Shown: piece after piece, positions 49,791 to 60,170 of the stretch
Position numbering within the stretch: position 1 is the stretch's first letter
Layout: each line of letters starts with the position of its first letter
NCBI RefSeq assembly: GCF_028769735.1
Contig: NC_088172.1
Location: 35,188,897-35,252,896 of the forward strand
Origin: Zonotrichia leucophrys gambelii
Lineage: Eukaryota > Chordata > Aves > Passeriformes > Passerellidae
Direction of reading: 5' to 3'
Length of the DNA: 64,000 nt
Made by a program: the position numbers and the translations under genes
The notes under the pieces: generated by a model
Database searches by the model: none
The model's input: the letters and a program-made list of their open reading frames with translations, nothing else
What the model was told of the DNA's origin: nothing

Positions 49791-52700
49791 TTGCCAAGAC
49801 CTGATATATCATTAATTATAATTATCAGTTGCCACATCATTTCATTCAATTCTCCTTTTGATCATGCCAGGAACAGAAGGAACTGCATTCTGTCAAGGCC
49901 TTGCATCAAGAGAATGGAGAATATTATTTTGTATTCAAGCAGTTCACATTTCAGGGCACATGGGCTGAACCCTTAAGAGCAAAAATGATGGTGAATCACA
50001 TACCATTTATGCACTCATATTTTGGCCTGGGTTTTTTCCCAAAGCTAGCACACAACATACCATTTCCCTGAACAGCTCTGGTGCTCACAGTTCTAAACAT
50101 TTTTCTGCCCCCTATACTACTTTTTTCTTTTCTGTTTCCTTTTGGTTTTTCCAGATTCTTGGTGTTAATATTTTCCAGGGTGACTTTGTATGTTCCCTGT
50201 TGTCCTTTCTGTGTTTCTCTATGCCCCTTTACACAAACGAATCTGGGATTTGCCTGGAACCAGATGATTGTTTGTAGTTATCTGAAACCTCAGCCAGTTT
50301 CCTCCAAAGTGGTCCCCATTTTGGCAGTGAGAAATCCATTCCAGGGAGTACTGGGCAGCATTGGTCTCACTGATCCTTCTGCTTTACAGGAGCTATTCTT
50401 GCATCTCTTAAAGTCATTGTGGGCTTCAGATGTCCCAACAGTTGGTCAAACTCCATGATATATTTCAATTTAATACTTCAAAAAATTCTTCAAAGAAGAT
50501 GCTGCTTGTCCACTTGGATTTGCTTTTGCAGTAAGTCCGGTGGGATCACTTTTGCTACACCTTGCAACTCAGCTGTGCATGGGAGACAGAGACAGAGGCT
50601 TTCTGTGACATTAAATCATTTGTGAGATCCCTGGCATGCTCAGCTACTGCTCCCTAAGAGGCTCAGGCTCTGTGCAGCCTTACTATTCTGGGAACGAGAG
50701 AACTTCCAGAGCCCGGGAATGGTATGGATGTGTCCCAACCAACATTAGGTCTGAAGGAAAGTTAGTCTTGAGGATCTGGAGCTTTTGGAATAACTAGAAT
50801 AGGTCTAGTTTGTTGTTTATTGTCAGAAAGCAGAACATAAAACTCTCAGCAAATTTGGAAGCAAGGTAATGCAAAGGAATGAAGGTTCCTTTCTAGGCCG
50901 TTCCAATGTCTCTGCTCATATCTCTCCTCAAAGTTTCATCTTGCTGCAAGATTTGTTGCTGCACTCTCTTCCTTCTCTTATTTCTAGACAGGGTCCTTGG
51001 TTGCTCTCTGTCAGCAATGGAGCTTCCACAGCTCACAGAGTGTGCTGGGGCAGGGGGCTGTTAGGAGCACTCCGTCAGAATCCTCACTTGCTCCAGCCTT
51101 CTCATTCTTCCTTGTTTTTTTCCAGAGTAGCAGCCATTTTAAACCACAGCTTTAGCAGTGCCATTCTTTTCACCAGACAGCTTAATATGCACTGTAAAAC
51201 CTTCTCTCGATTTTGACATATTTTGTAAACACCATAAAAGTTCTCAATCACACAACAGTTCAGTTCTCTCCCAGGCCTCAGTATGGGCTTAGCTTTTCAT
51301 GAACCACACAGGACACAGCATTAATTATGAGGCACCCAGAAGCCTCATCAGCTGAACGATTTACCCAAAACAGTACCTTTTAACACTTAGAGGGGCCTTG
51401 GTGAGCAGAGCCCTATCAAACCCTGACCATTTGCAATAAATGGTTTCACTGTGTAGTGAAACCTCATTAGTGTCCCCCTCCCTACCCAGGCTCTGAGCCA
51501 CACTTTGCATTTGTTTTCCTTTGTTTTGTTCTCCTTTCTTTTTTTTCCCTATTATTTTTTTTGAGGTCTTTGGTCTTTCAGGACTTTCTAATTTCAAGCT
51601 GCTCCAATCCCTAACACAGTATCACCATTGTTGTGGTAATTGTTGCTGACCCAGATCCTGCTCTACCTTGATACCTTGCACATCACAGACTTCAGAAAGT
51701 CAATGTCTGGCATAATCACCCAAGAAGTCATAAAACTTGTTTCCATCATTATTAAAAAAAAAACAACATAAGGAGAGGTCCCAGATAATGATTTATCCCA
51801 AGAGCAGACAGGTTTCCAAAGCAGATAAGAGGACTTGCCTTGTCTCTCAAAGGAAGCCTAGGATGACTAGGTCATAATTCACTGGCCAGTTTTTAGATAC
51901 TTAAAAGTTAGATGAAATGAGCCACAGACCTACTGCACAGGAGTCAGAATGACAGATTATGACACCATGGTGCTGGGTTCTGTCCAAAAATATTTTGGCT
52001 AGCCCAGAAGAGTCATCATTTTATCATCTGAACTTCAGAGAATTTGTTTGCCTAAGGTTTTCACTGTGCAGGAAAGTAGCTTCATTGGCATGCTTAAGTG
52101 GGAACAATAAGGGAGGCTGGAAAATTGGGAAATTATTTAAGAGAGTTTTGGTGGATAAAATACAATTAGAAGCCAAATTTCAAGCAATTTCAAAAACTGT
52201 GGGATACTCACTGTATCCTAGAGCCACTGCCCTTAAAAGCAGGTGCCTGTATTGCTCCTGCTACATTGGGAACTGCCTTTTCCCATTGAAATGGTGCTTA
52301 TCAGTACGATCCCTCCTGCTGATGCTCCTCCTTCAGGCTTTGCAACAGTGACTGATGTCTCCTTACCTCAGTTTCCCCTCAGATGGAGTGAACTGTGAGT
52401 AGAAATATTAAGCGCAGAAGAAAGTAGAAGGAGCAAGCAACGAGAGATGAAGGCAACAGATAGAGGAGCTGACTGAAAAGGGATCAAAATGTCAGTGATG
52501 AGCAAAGAGAGCAGCAATGTTAATTTTGAAATAATCAGAGGGAAAGCTTCTTTTTTTTTTTTTGCCTAGGTATTTATTGCAGTACAGAAATAAAGGGTCA
52601 CAAAGCAACAGTGGGGTAAGGACTGCAAGATGTATTCCTCTAAAGGAAGCAAGAAGGAAAGATTACAAAGAGGGCCATGTACTGTGTGGACAAGCAATAA

Positions 52701-52900
52701 GAAGGGCAGGACAGCTGACAAAGCCAAAGGCAAGACAGTGGAGAAACTGCAGCTGTGGAGAGAGGGAAGTAGAAAATATTACTACATCTCATTCCTTCAA
52801 GTCATGGACATCAAGAAAACAAGTGGCAGCATCTGCTATACCAACTTCAAGGATGTAGCCTGCACAAGACCCACCAAAGCCACTGTCTCCCATTCCTAAC
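48646..52900. other. Gene-free stretch with homopolymer tracts
   Basis: Contains the A33 tract (49756-49788) and T13 (52551-52563). Frames at 50081-50458 (125 codons) and 51959-52351 (130 codons) have no recognisable domain. Region 50640-51330 is somewhat more GC-rich and could be a decayed element that I cannot identify. Confidence 0.5.
49756..49788 (+). repeat. Poly(A) tract of 33 A
   Basis: An uninterrupted run of 33 A between CTGAC and GATTGCC. It could be the tail of a retroposed transcript, but no gene-like sequence, AATAAA signal close upstream, or flanking target duplication is visible. A plain mononucleotide repeat is the safer reading. Such runs are also prone to length error in assemblies. 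Confidence 0.9.
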
Positions 52901-53130
52901 TGGCAGCCTGGCCAAATGGTTAAGGAATTAGACTGGGACTCGAGAAGACTCTCACTATCTTGCTTCTGGTCTCCTGGCAATCTGGGGAACATCCCCACCA
53001 GTAAAACAAGGAACAAAATATCCTCTGTCTATTCAAGATGTCTTTTCTCCTTTCTTCATACAGCACCTCACATCAGGGACTGCCAGCTGAAAGAATGGCT
53101 CTCAGTAAAGTTCAAGTAATAATGATAATG
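52901..53130 (+). mobile_element. MIR/CORE-SINE relic with tRNA-like head
   Basis: The head TGGCAGCCTGGCCAAATGGTTAAGG, followed by AATTAGACTGGGACTCGAGAAGAC, closely follows the tRNA-derived start of old amniote MIR-type SINEs (GTGGTTAAGGCACTGGACTGGGACTC...). The body has TTGCTTCTGGTCTCCTGG and a CCCCACCAGTAAAACAAGG core-like stretch. After about 53035 similarity is weak, with possible tail sequence (AATAATGATAATG) at 53116-53130. This is the best-preserved SINE here and the only one that keeps a promoter-box region (A-box-like TGGCCAAATGG). It is not a working tRNA gene: no B box or closing acceptor stem follows. Confidence 0.75.
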
Positions 53131-53826
53131 TGCCTTAGATGGAATTTTTTGAAGAAAAAAAGGGCTTAATTGTACTGAGATTTCAAAAACTATGTATGCA
53201 CAAAGGGCTTTTAAAAATAATTGTGTTTATTTTTAATCTTATTTGCCAGCCTTATCTTTCAAGAAGTCAGAGATAGCACCAACATAATCTGGCAAAAGCA
53301 ACAGTAATTTAATGGAAAGAGTAGATAAAACGTCCAGATGCATGTCCAGCATGTAAATCAAAGGAATTGCCTTATTGTACTGACCAGATTTAAAGAAGAA
53401 AGGTGAAAAATATCTCAGTGAGAAAATTGTTAAGACTTGGATAGTCTTCCTGCATGGCTAAGAAAATGCTAGAACACAGGAGGAAAAGATTGATATTATT
53501 CCAAAGTAATATAGTGACGCGGAGACTTGGGCTCATAAACTCTCTGAACTAAGAATGACGTGAGCACCATAAACAAGTCTTTGTCCAGAGAGTGCTCACA
53601 AAGTTCGTAATACATATTCTAAATCAAGATGTACATAAAAATAGACAATTCCACTGGGAGAGACAGATCAAGAGGTGCCTGTGGAGCCACCATAAATACA
53701 GCTGCTATGGGAGAGTCCAGAAACAAACCACCACCAGGCACAGTTCAAGACCAAGCACATTAAATGAAAGACTTAGGGAAAGAATCCAAAAGCAAGAGCC
53801 AACATATGGGAGCCGATATTTATTTC

Positions 53827-53880
53827 TTGTTCTGCTATCTGACCTTGGACAAGTTATTTTGGACTTAGATCTGAAAAGTA
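53827..53880 (+). mobile_element. Possible MIR/CORE-SINE fragment
   Basis: TTGTTCTGCTATCTGACCTTGGACAAGTTATTTTGG resembles the MIR body element CTGTGTGACCTTGGGCAAGTCAC. Only about 40 bp match, and the flanks show nothing. It could be chance or a remnant related to the SINE about 700 bp upstream. Confidence 0.4.
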
Positions 53881-54390
53881 ATGACCAGTCTGTTCCCAAA
53901 CTAACAAAGCCATTAGCAACATGCCAACACTGTTGTTTCTTGCAGGCATGGAGAAGGTGCTTCTCATCCCAGGGCAGACCCTGCCAAAGTACTCTGTTAT
54001 GAATGGAAAGGGTGGCATCTGTTCTCAAAGCTGTGTTTGCACTGAATCACACCATCACTATGGGAAGGCACCGGCTGATCACACTCAGATCTCATCTGCA
54101 GGAACAGCACTGAAATCCTGGAAGCGGACCAGGCTTCTACAAAATCCCTCTGCCAGGCTTCACTTCTGTCTCTCTGCATTCAGCTTGTGGATCTTGCTCA
54201 TGGACCCTTTAGAGGGCTTGCAGGTACCCAGGCTGTGTGCAGACAGCTGGCTGGAGCACCTTTGCTAAGTGTGCCTCTGTTCCCATGGAATGTTGCAAGA
54301 CCTGGGTGTCCCTGAGGGTTCTTCCAGACTTTGATAGACCACATCCATAATAGCCCCCACAAAGACCTCCCTCCTATTCATCTCTCAAAG

Positions 54391-54755
54391 TCATAGAATC
54401 ATAGATTCATAAAATCAAAGAATCACAGAACAGTCTGGGTGGAAGACACCTTAAAGCTCATCTATTTCCAACCCCCCTGACATGTGCAAGGACACCTTCC
54501 ACTGGCCCAGGTTTCTCAAAGCTCCACCCAACCTGGCCTTGAACATTTCCAGCGATGGGGCAACCACAGCTTCTCTGGGAAACCTGTGTGCCAGCACTCT
54601 CACAGTAAAAAAATTCTTTCTAAATACAATCTAAACCTACTCTCTTTCAGTCTGAGTCCATTCCCCTTGTCCACTCATGCTCTTCCAAATTGTTTCTCTC
54701 CATTTTTCTTGTAGGTTCCCATCAAGCACTGAAGCCCCATGAAGGAAACACATAA
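54391..54755 (-). mobile_element. CR1 LINE 3' fragment, about 365 bp
   Basis: It starts with several octamer-like units (TCATAGAATCATAGATTCATAAAATCAAAGAATCACAGAA). It then runs GTCTGGGTGGAAGACACCTTAAAG, TCCAACCCCCCTGACATG, CCACCCAACCTGGCCTTGAACATTTCC, AATCTAAACCTACTCTCTTTCAGTC, CCATTCCCCTTGTCC, and TTTTTCTTGTAGGTTCCCATCAAGC. It is one of the longest tails in the window, with an unusually long run of 3' octamer units (about five). Confidence 0.93.
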
Positions 54756-54895
54756 CTAAGCACATTTAAGCTCCAGACATTTTCTGGACCAGATTCCTCC
54801 CCAACTCATATCAATTCTGCTGCAGTATCAGGCTATTGATTTTAGTGGTGGTATTGCTGATTTACACAAGGTTGAATAAGAGGAGAGCACTGGTG

Positions 54896-55015
54896 ACCCC
54901 TGTAAGATGGGGATAATAATCTTTAGCAACAACCCAAGGGAAATGTGAAAGTTAATTAATTAGTATTGTAAATCTCTGTGAGATTCTAGCAGTCTATAAA
55001 TGAATTCAAATGGTA
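54896..55015 (+). mobile_element. MIR/CORE-SINE 3' relic
   Basis: CCCCTGTAAGATGGGGATAATAATC corresponds to the MIR core end (CCATCTGTAAAATGGGGATAATAAT). It is followed by GGGAAATGTGAAAGTTAATTAATTAG, TTGTAAATCTCTGTGAGATTCTAG and TCTATAAATGAATTC, matching the SINE's 3' order (TTGTGAGGATTAATTAATTAA, TGTAAAGCGCTTTGAGATC, CGCTATAAA). This is the clearest MIR 3' half in the window. It lies just downstream of the CR1 tail. Confidence 0.78.
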
Positions 55016-57281
55016 CCAGAGAGAGAGTATAAAATTTTTCTTCTTTCAAAAGTTTAAAAACACAGACAAGGAGGAACAAAGTAGAGAACAGATCCAAACA
55101 TTCAAATTTTGAACAGTGTGTGCATTTCAAGCCCCCTTCCAGTAAAAAGGTTTAAGACACATATAAGACATAAACTGTTTTCAATCCTGAAAGCAAGATT
55201 CCCTGACATTTTCTTTAAAAGAAAGTGCTGTCAATACAGCCCAAAGAAGTTCATAAAAGGGCCTGTTTTAAGTTTAGTCAATTAAAGATGCAAGCAAAAG
55301 AACTTTAGACATCATTGACCCAGATATTCTATGGCATTTATATTCATAAAAGAACAGAATATGGACACCATGAATTGCAAGAAAAATTCCCAATACAGAT
55401 GGTTAACTCGCCATTCTGCCCTTCAGTACTGCAGAAGTCGGAAAGGTGAGGGAGTCAAATGTAGAGGGCTATTCCCTCATCAAGGGAGGAAAGTGTGCTA
55501 TTTAATAATAATGAGAAAGGGAAGAAGATTTTTTTAAAGCTGTTGAAGTATCAGGATGATGCTCCAACAGAGCAATATTTCTGAAAGGCCGCATTGTTTA
55601 AGGACAATCCAGTCCACTTCTGACATCTTAGTAGGGCACCACGATTCATTTGCACACCCAAATATTTAAATGGGTGCACACATGGTTTGCAGTGAATCAT
55701 TGGGATTAGCTACTCCTACAGATGTAAGGACAACAAGTGGAAAAAGGCATTTTTTATGGTGTGCTACACACAAACAAATAGCACACAGACCAAAAGCTGA
55801 GAATGTGCGTTTCCCAAGAGAGACTGTGTTCATTTGTGCTCTGCAGTCTCATTCTCTCGTGACTCTAAGAAAAGTACTGAGAGATTTGTTGAAAGACTTG
55901 AGTAGCCAAATTAGGTCCCTTCTTAAGAGATTATGTTTGCATATACAACTCAAAATATTAGAGGCCTAAAAAGGCTAGTATAATATGACCTGCTGCATTC
56001 CTCAGGTAGTGGTTGGGGGGTTTGTATTGGATGTGGTTGATTTTCTTGTTTTTTTGTTTCATATCACCTGCTGTCCACAAAGTCAGCACAAAGCCAGGTA
56101 ACAGATTTAAGTGCACCTGTATAAATTCAAAGCAATCATCTCTGGGGAATCAGCAGAGTTCTTCTTCATTTAGATGATTTCATGGTTTCCACCTGACTCA
56201 AGTAGATTTAAAGAAGCAAAAGAAAATGTTCATCTATTAGCCACCATCATCACCAAACCAGTAACTAAGTCAGAGGAGGCTGGTTGGAGCTCACCAATCC
56301 CATTGAGTCCCATAAAACTAATGTATTTTCTTAAATATGGTGACAAATGACAGCTGTAGATGCAAATAAGAAAGTAGGACAAGTATTAAGCATAACTTAA
56401 TTTGCAGCATCATGTTGATAAGCCAACACTTTTGCTGCTGGTTTTCAATGTTTTTCCCTCTAAAGAGTCCTGTAGCTGCCTTTACCCTGGCATTCCATTA
56501 CTGCCTATTTGTAGCTGGGCTCTGTGACTACAACTGCACATACAAGGGCACTTCCTCACAATCACCTCTCTGTCCTGCAATCAATAGCTTCCTTCACAGG
56601 TGGCCTAGTCACTGATCATGATCCCTTATGTATATGCAAAACCTTTGTGGATGAATCTTTGCAATAATTGCTGTGTTGTAAAGAAAGAACCATTTTTGGA
56701 TAAATGGTACTCAGCAGGGTTAAAAAACGCCCCAAGCAGCAGCTGACATTATCAGCATTTTTCAGCTCTCATCTGTGCTCAGTGTGCTATACCAGGTATA
56801 ACCCAGGAGAAAAACCAAGCAAACCACGTGATAGCTGAAGATGTCTTTTGCAAATGCTTTGAAACAAATAAACCCAGAATATTTTTTTAGAACCCACAAA
56901 AAGTGCATTATTTATTAGCACTGATTTCCTCAGCCAGAGATTACACCTGGATCTTAACCCTCAATTCCCTATGATCTCTGTGTTTATTCTTCCTTGAGAA
57001 TGAAATGCATTTGCAAAGCAGAATAAGGAAGATTTTCTGATGTTGGTCTGGTCACGGACCAGGCTGGGCTCTAGGGTGTGAGTCAGGCAACCTTCCCGCT
57101 GCTCCCTACTTGGTCATCTTTATGGTCTATCTAGAAAGAAAAACAGCTCTTCTTAAGCACAATATCTAACAGGACTGGAAAGCAAAAACAGGGTTTAATA
57201 TAATGTACCTGTGACAATAGTTTATTTCGTTTCCAGGGGAGTCTGATCTTCCCAATGACAGGCAAGGGAAACTGATGAACT
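55016..57281. other. Gene-free stretch, no repeats recognised
   Basis: About 2.3 kb without assignable features. Frames are 99 codons or shorter. The 99-codon plus frame at 55670-55969 shows no recognised motif. Confidence 0.5.
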
Positions 57282-57328
57282 AAAATAAAAGTGGGTAACA
57301 GATAAAAAATAAAAGTGGGTAACAGATA
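57282..57328 (+). repeat. Tandem duplication of about 23 bp, period 24
   Basis: AAAATAAAAGTGGGTAACAG followed by ATA occurs twice with identical sequence (57282-57304 and 57306-57328), one A between them. It ends 19 bp before the LTR at 57348. Confidence 0.92.
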
Positions 57329-57555
57329 CAAAACTGTTGCAGACTGTTGTAGTGTGTTCGTTAAGTTCATTTAATTCCTCCCACATTTTATGTATCTGCT
57401 CCCCCCCATTTTGTGTAAAATGGTTCTGCCCTCCTCAGTTTTCCCGCCACAGCCCTGCCAGTTATATTGTCAATCTTTTAGGTTATGTAATTCCTCCTCC
57501 CCTTCTTCCCTTATATGTATATGTGCTTTTTCTCCTCCCTGGGACAAGACAATCA

Positions 57556-57574
57556 CCCCCCCCCCCCCCCCCCC
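57556..57574 (+). repeat. Poly(C) tract of 19 C inside the LTR
   Basis: C19 between AATCA and ACTCC. It is far longer than any other G/C homopolymer here and is probably length-variable. Confidence 0.95.
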
Positions 57575-57835
57575 ACTCCACCTAGCATTCCAGAAGCTTC
57601 TCCACTTTGGGGGTTGTAGTTGGCTGTGGTCCCGGGGCCCCTCCCATACCTGGTACCTATTGGGCTCTCCGCTATGTCATTTGTGTTAAGCTCATCCCCT
57701 CTTCTCCCCCTATTGGTCTTCTGTAAACCCCTCCTGGATCCACCCCTTCCCTTTATGATCCTGATGCACCTTTTGTTCTGGGTCATTCGCTGGTACGTCA
57801 GGGCATCCCTCCCTGGCTGGCATCATGGGCTTTCC

Positions 57836-57841
57836 AATAAA
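57836..57841 (+). promoter_or_regulatory. ERV LTR poly(A) signal AATAAA
   Basis: A canonical AATAAA within TTTCCAATAAACCTATTTCG, correctly placed downstream of the TATA-like element of the same LTR. It may still be usable by host transcripts crossing it on the plus strand. No evidence of use is visible. Confidence 0.65.
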
Positions 57842-57931
57842 CCTATTTCGCCCCCAGCGAGTGTCCAGCTCCTTCCTTCTCGTCGATTAGCAGCGATCCC
57901 GTCCGCAACCAGCACAGCCTGAGGCCTTACA

Positions 57932-59598
57932 ATGCCGAGGGGTGCTGGAAGGATATGCAGCTAGGTGTCAGCTTTAACCTCAGCCAGCCAGACTCTGCCC
58001 TTCTCTGCCCTGCAAGGCCAAATACACCCCGCCGCAGCAGACTTAGCTTAAAAGTTGTCCTAGGCTAAGACAGGTCCTTCTTATTTAACACTATTCTGGG
58101 AGTAGAGCAAGTGTATGGCAAGTAGAGCAAGTTTGACAGGATGTCAAACACTGCTTTGTCTCCTTATATGAGTTGACTTTAATCGTCAGAAATCTGTGAA
58201 GGTCCAGATTCTGAAAATTTCTGTAGTGGCTCTTAGTGCCTCAGTTTCCTCATCCATTTTTTGTTAGCGCATTATTGTTTCTTACACAGCAATAGTGTCT
58301 AGAGAAACAGTGCCTAGAGGCCAACCAGCTCAGCATTCCATGGTGCCTTGGTAAGATATGGAAAATTACAGTCTCTGCACCAGACGTATAACAATGTAAT
58401 TGTTTATCTTCATTATAGACCTCTCATTGAGCCTAATGCTTCTCAAGTGCTTAGAAAGCCTGCAGTGAAAGGTGGGTTGTAAATGCAAGAAGTGGTACCA
58501 CAGATAATAGATTACTGTGATTGAGGTAAAATCACAAACAAATATAACTTGTGGTGCATTAAAAGTAAAGAAAAAGCCAAGGATTTAGTAATCAGCTATC
58601 ATCAAACTAAAGAAAAATATCTCTCTCCAAGGAGTCTGGCTACAAAGTGATGGGTGGACTTCAGTTCAAAAGTTCAATTATACAATTTCAGATTCAAAGG
58701 AAACTTCAACTCAGCTATTGCCTGGTGATACGATTACTGAAACCTTGAAGGAAGGAAATTGAGTTTGAGCTGAGTGTAGGAGCAGTAATTTACCAGGTGG
58801 AGTAGTCAGAAAACATTAACCCTGTAAATGCCATTGGCAAAGCAGAGTTGATTAATGCACCAATGTCTTATTTCTAAAGGCAACAGTCACTTTCTAACTC
58901 ATAACACAGAAAAAGTACATTTTCAACTTAAGGAATTAAGTTCTGTCCAAAGCCTAAGGAAAATTTCTCTATCTTGAATATCTGATGGAAGAATTACTGT
59001 CCTGATCTAGTCAGAAGTCAGTCTAATCCTGGCTTCCCAATAGCAGTAAACAGCATCATCACTTTTGGAAGAAGAAAATAAATCTTGTAATAGTTTTGCT
59101 GTTATAACTTGCCCCAGTGAATCCCCTTCTTATATAGGTCATAAATCAATTTATGTCCTAAGTTACCAAACTGTTGTCATTGTCAAAGTCTTTTTTTACT
59201 GTTGTGGTTGGGAGCTAAAATTCAATTTTTTCTATGATACTCTTGGGTAGTCTACCTGTCCACCTTGCTAACATCAAACCTTGACATTTAAGTGTCTGCC
59301 TTTATGTAAGCGCATGATTAAACCTGATTTCATTTTGCGTTTGCATGGCAAATTTCCACCTGCAATGCTAAAAGTATCTACATTGGCATTGATTTTACCT
59401 TCTATCCAAGCTGGAACAGAGCAATGATTGCTATAATCTACTTCAACATCCCACTTAAAACACTGTATATCGGTTTAACTCACCAGCTGAGCATCTGATC
59501 CAATATCTCATACCTGAGCCAAGGATTTGCTTCCATCCAGTCATGGACTTAAAAGCTTCTTATCCCCAACTTTAAAAAGCCAGTAGGTTTAGTTTGGA
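57932..59598. other. Gene-free stretch with a weak MIR-like hint
   Basis: A short direct repeat (AGTAGAGCAAGT, twice) lies near 58101-58131. TTAGTGCCTCAGTTTCCTCATCC at about 58233-58255 resembles the MIR core. Text near 58443-58490 loosely resembles a MIR 3' end, but the two are separated by unrelated sequence, so I do not call an element. Confidence 0.45.
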
Positions 59599-59812
59599 CC
59601 CAAGGAAGAAATCTTCTGTGCTGAGGGTGGTGAGACACTGGCACAGGCTGCCCAGAGAAACTGAAACACTTCCCTGGAAGTGTTTAAAGCCAGGTTGGAT
59701 GGGGCTCTGAGCAACCTGGTCTAGCAGAACAGGTCCCTGTCCATAGCAAGAAGGTTTAACTACATTTTTTCAAAAAGATTGCTTTCAACCCAAAGAATTT
59801 TATTATTATATT
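59599..59812 (+). mobile_element. CR1 LINE 3' fragment
   Basis: Sense CR1 3' end: AGAAATCTTCTGTGCTGAGGGTGG, then TGAGACACTGGCACAGGCTGCCCAGAG, TTCCCTGGAAGTGTTTAAAGCC, AGGTTGGATGGGGCTCTGAGCAACCTGG, and TTGCTTTCAACCCAAAGAATTTTATTATTATA. The terminal octamers are replaced by an ATT-rich tail. Confidence 0.92.
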
Positions 59813-60042
59813 TATGTTTATTATTCAATATTCCATTAATTGTGTGAAACTCTGGTTTACAGTATTTTATTCTTGAATACTAGCTGACCAGCCACAGAAG
59901 GGGAGGACAACTGGCATAAGATGAGCCTAAATTTTCTTACTCAGTTGGTGTCCTATGCAAGTGATAAAATTCTATGCTTAAGTCCAACTTTGAAGTCTCT
60001 CCACAGTAGTTTGTAAAAAGGACATTTCAGAATTGATTCTGA

Positions 60043-60170
60043 ATCACAGAATGCCAGATTGAAAGGCACCTCAACAAACATCTGATTCAACATTTCTTGG
60101 GAAAATCATGGTCTAGACAAGATGGCCCAGCCATCCAACCAAATCTTGAAAGTATCCAGTGTTGGGATAA
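60043..60170 (-). mobile_element. CR1 LINE 3' tail, about 130 bp
   Basis: ATCACAGAATGCCAGATTGAAAGGCACC, then CATCTGATTCAACATTTCTTGGG, then CAAGATGGCCCAGCCATCCAACCAAATCTTGAAAGT. This is the antisense CR1 terminus of the subtype whose tail reads 'gcaCTGTCCAgccTTGAAAgTATCCA'. It is older than the copy at 59599, from which 230 bp of non-CR1 DNA separates it. Confidence 0.82.

Larger units (their letters stand above)
57348..57931 (+). mobile_element. Solo or partial LTR of a second avian ERV family
   Basis: A 584-bp segment beginning TGTAGTGTGTTCG and ending GGCCTTACA, giving short inverted ends (TGTA / TACA). U3-like text is pyrimidine-rich with a C19 run. It contains two inverted CCAAT boxes (ATTGG near 57658 and 57711) and a TATA-like CTTTATGATC at about 57751-57760. 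About 80 bp further on is an intact AATAAA (57836-57841), then CTATTTCGCCCCC and a GT-rich downstream region, so the order fits U3-R-U5 on the plus strand. Sequence differs wholly from the LTRs at 29762 and 33540. No gag, pol or env follows. No matching target duplication is visible (GACTGT on the left, ATGCCG on the right), so one end may be deleted or recombined. Confidence 0.75.

Noticed and set aside
50081..50458. 125-codon plus frame, hydrophobic start then mixed region
   Set aside because: No domain recognised, no support from the flanks, and continuation in other frames shows nothing homologous. It looks like a chance frame.
51959..52351. 130-codon plus frame
   Set aside because: No domain, no plausible start context, and composition matches surrounding non-coding DNA.
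52901..52985. tRNA gene
   Set aside because: The A-box-like head resembles a tRNA, but there is no B box, no anticodon stem I can close and no acceptor pairing. It is the tRNA-derived head of a MIR-type SINE.
53592..54002. 136-codon plus frame and overlapping 107- and 115-codon frames
   Set aside because: Three frames on both strands share the same bases and none shows a family motif. Part of it overlaps a possible MIR scrap.
57553..57922. Frames of 77-100 codons with poly-glycine or proline runs
   Set aside because: They translate the C19 tract and GC-rich parts of the LTR, which is non-coding.
58225..58500. Another MIR-like element
   Set aside because: Only the short GTGCCTCAGTTTCC-type core and a loose 3' resemblance are present, with unrelated sequence between. 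Too weak to list as an element.
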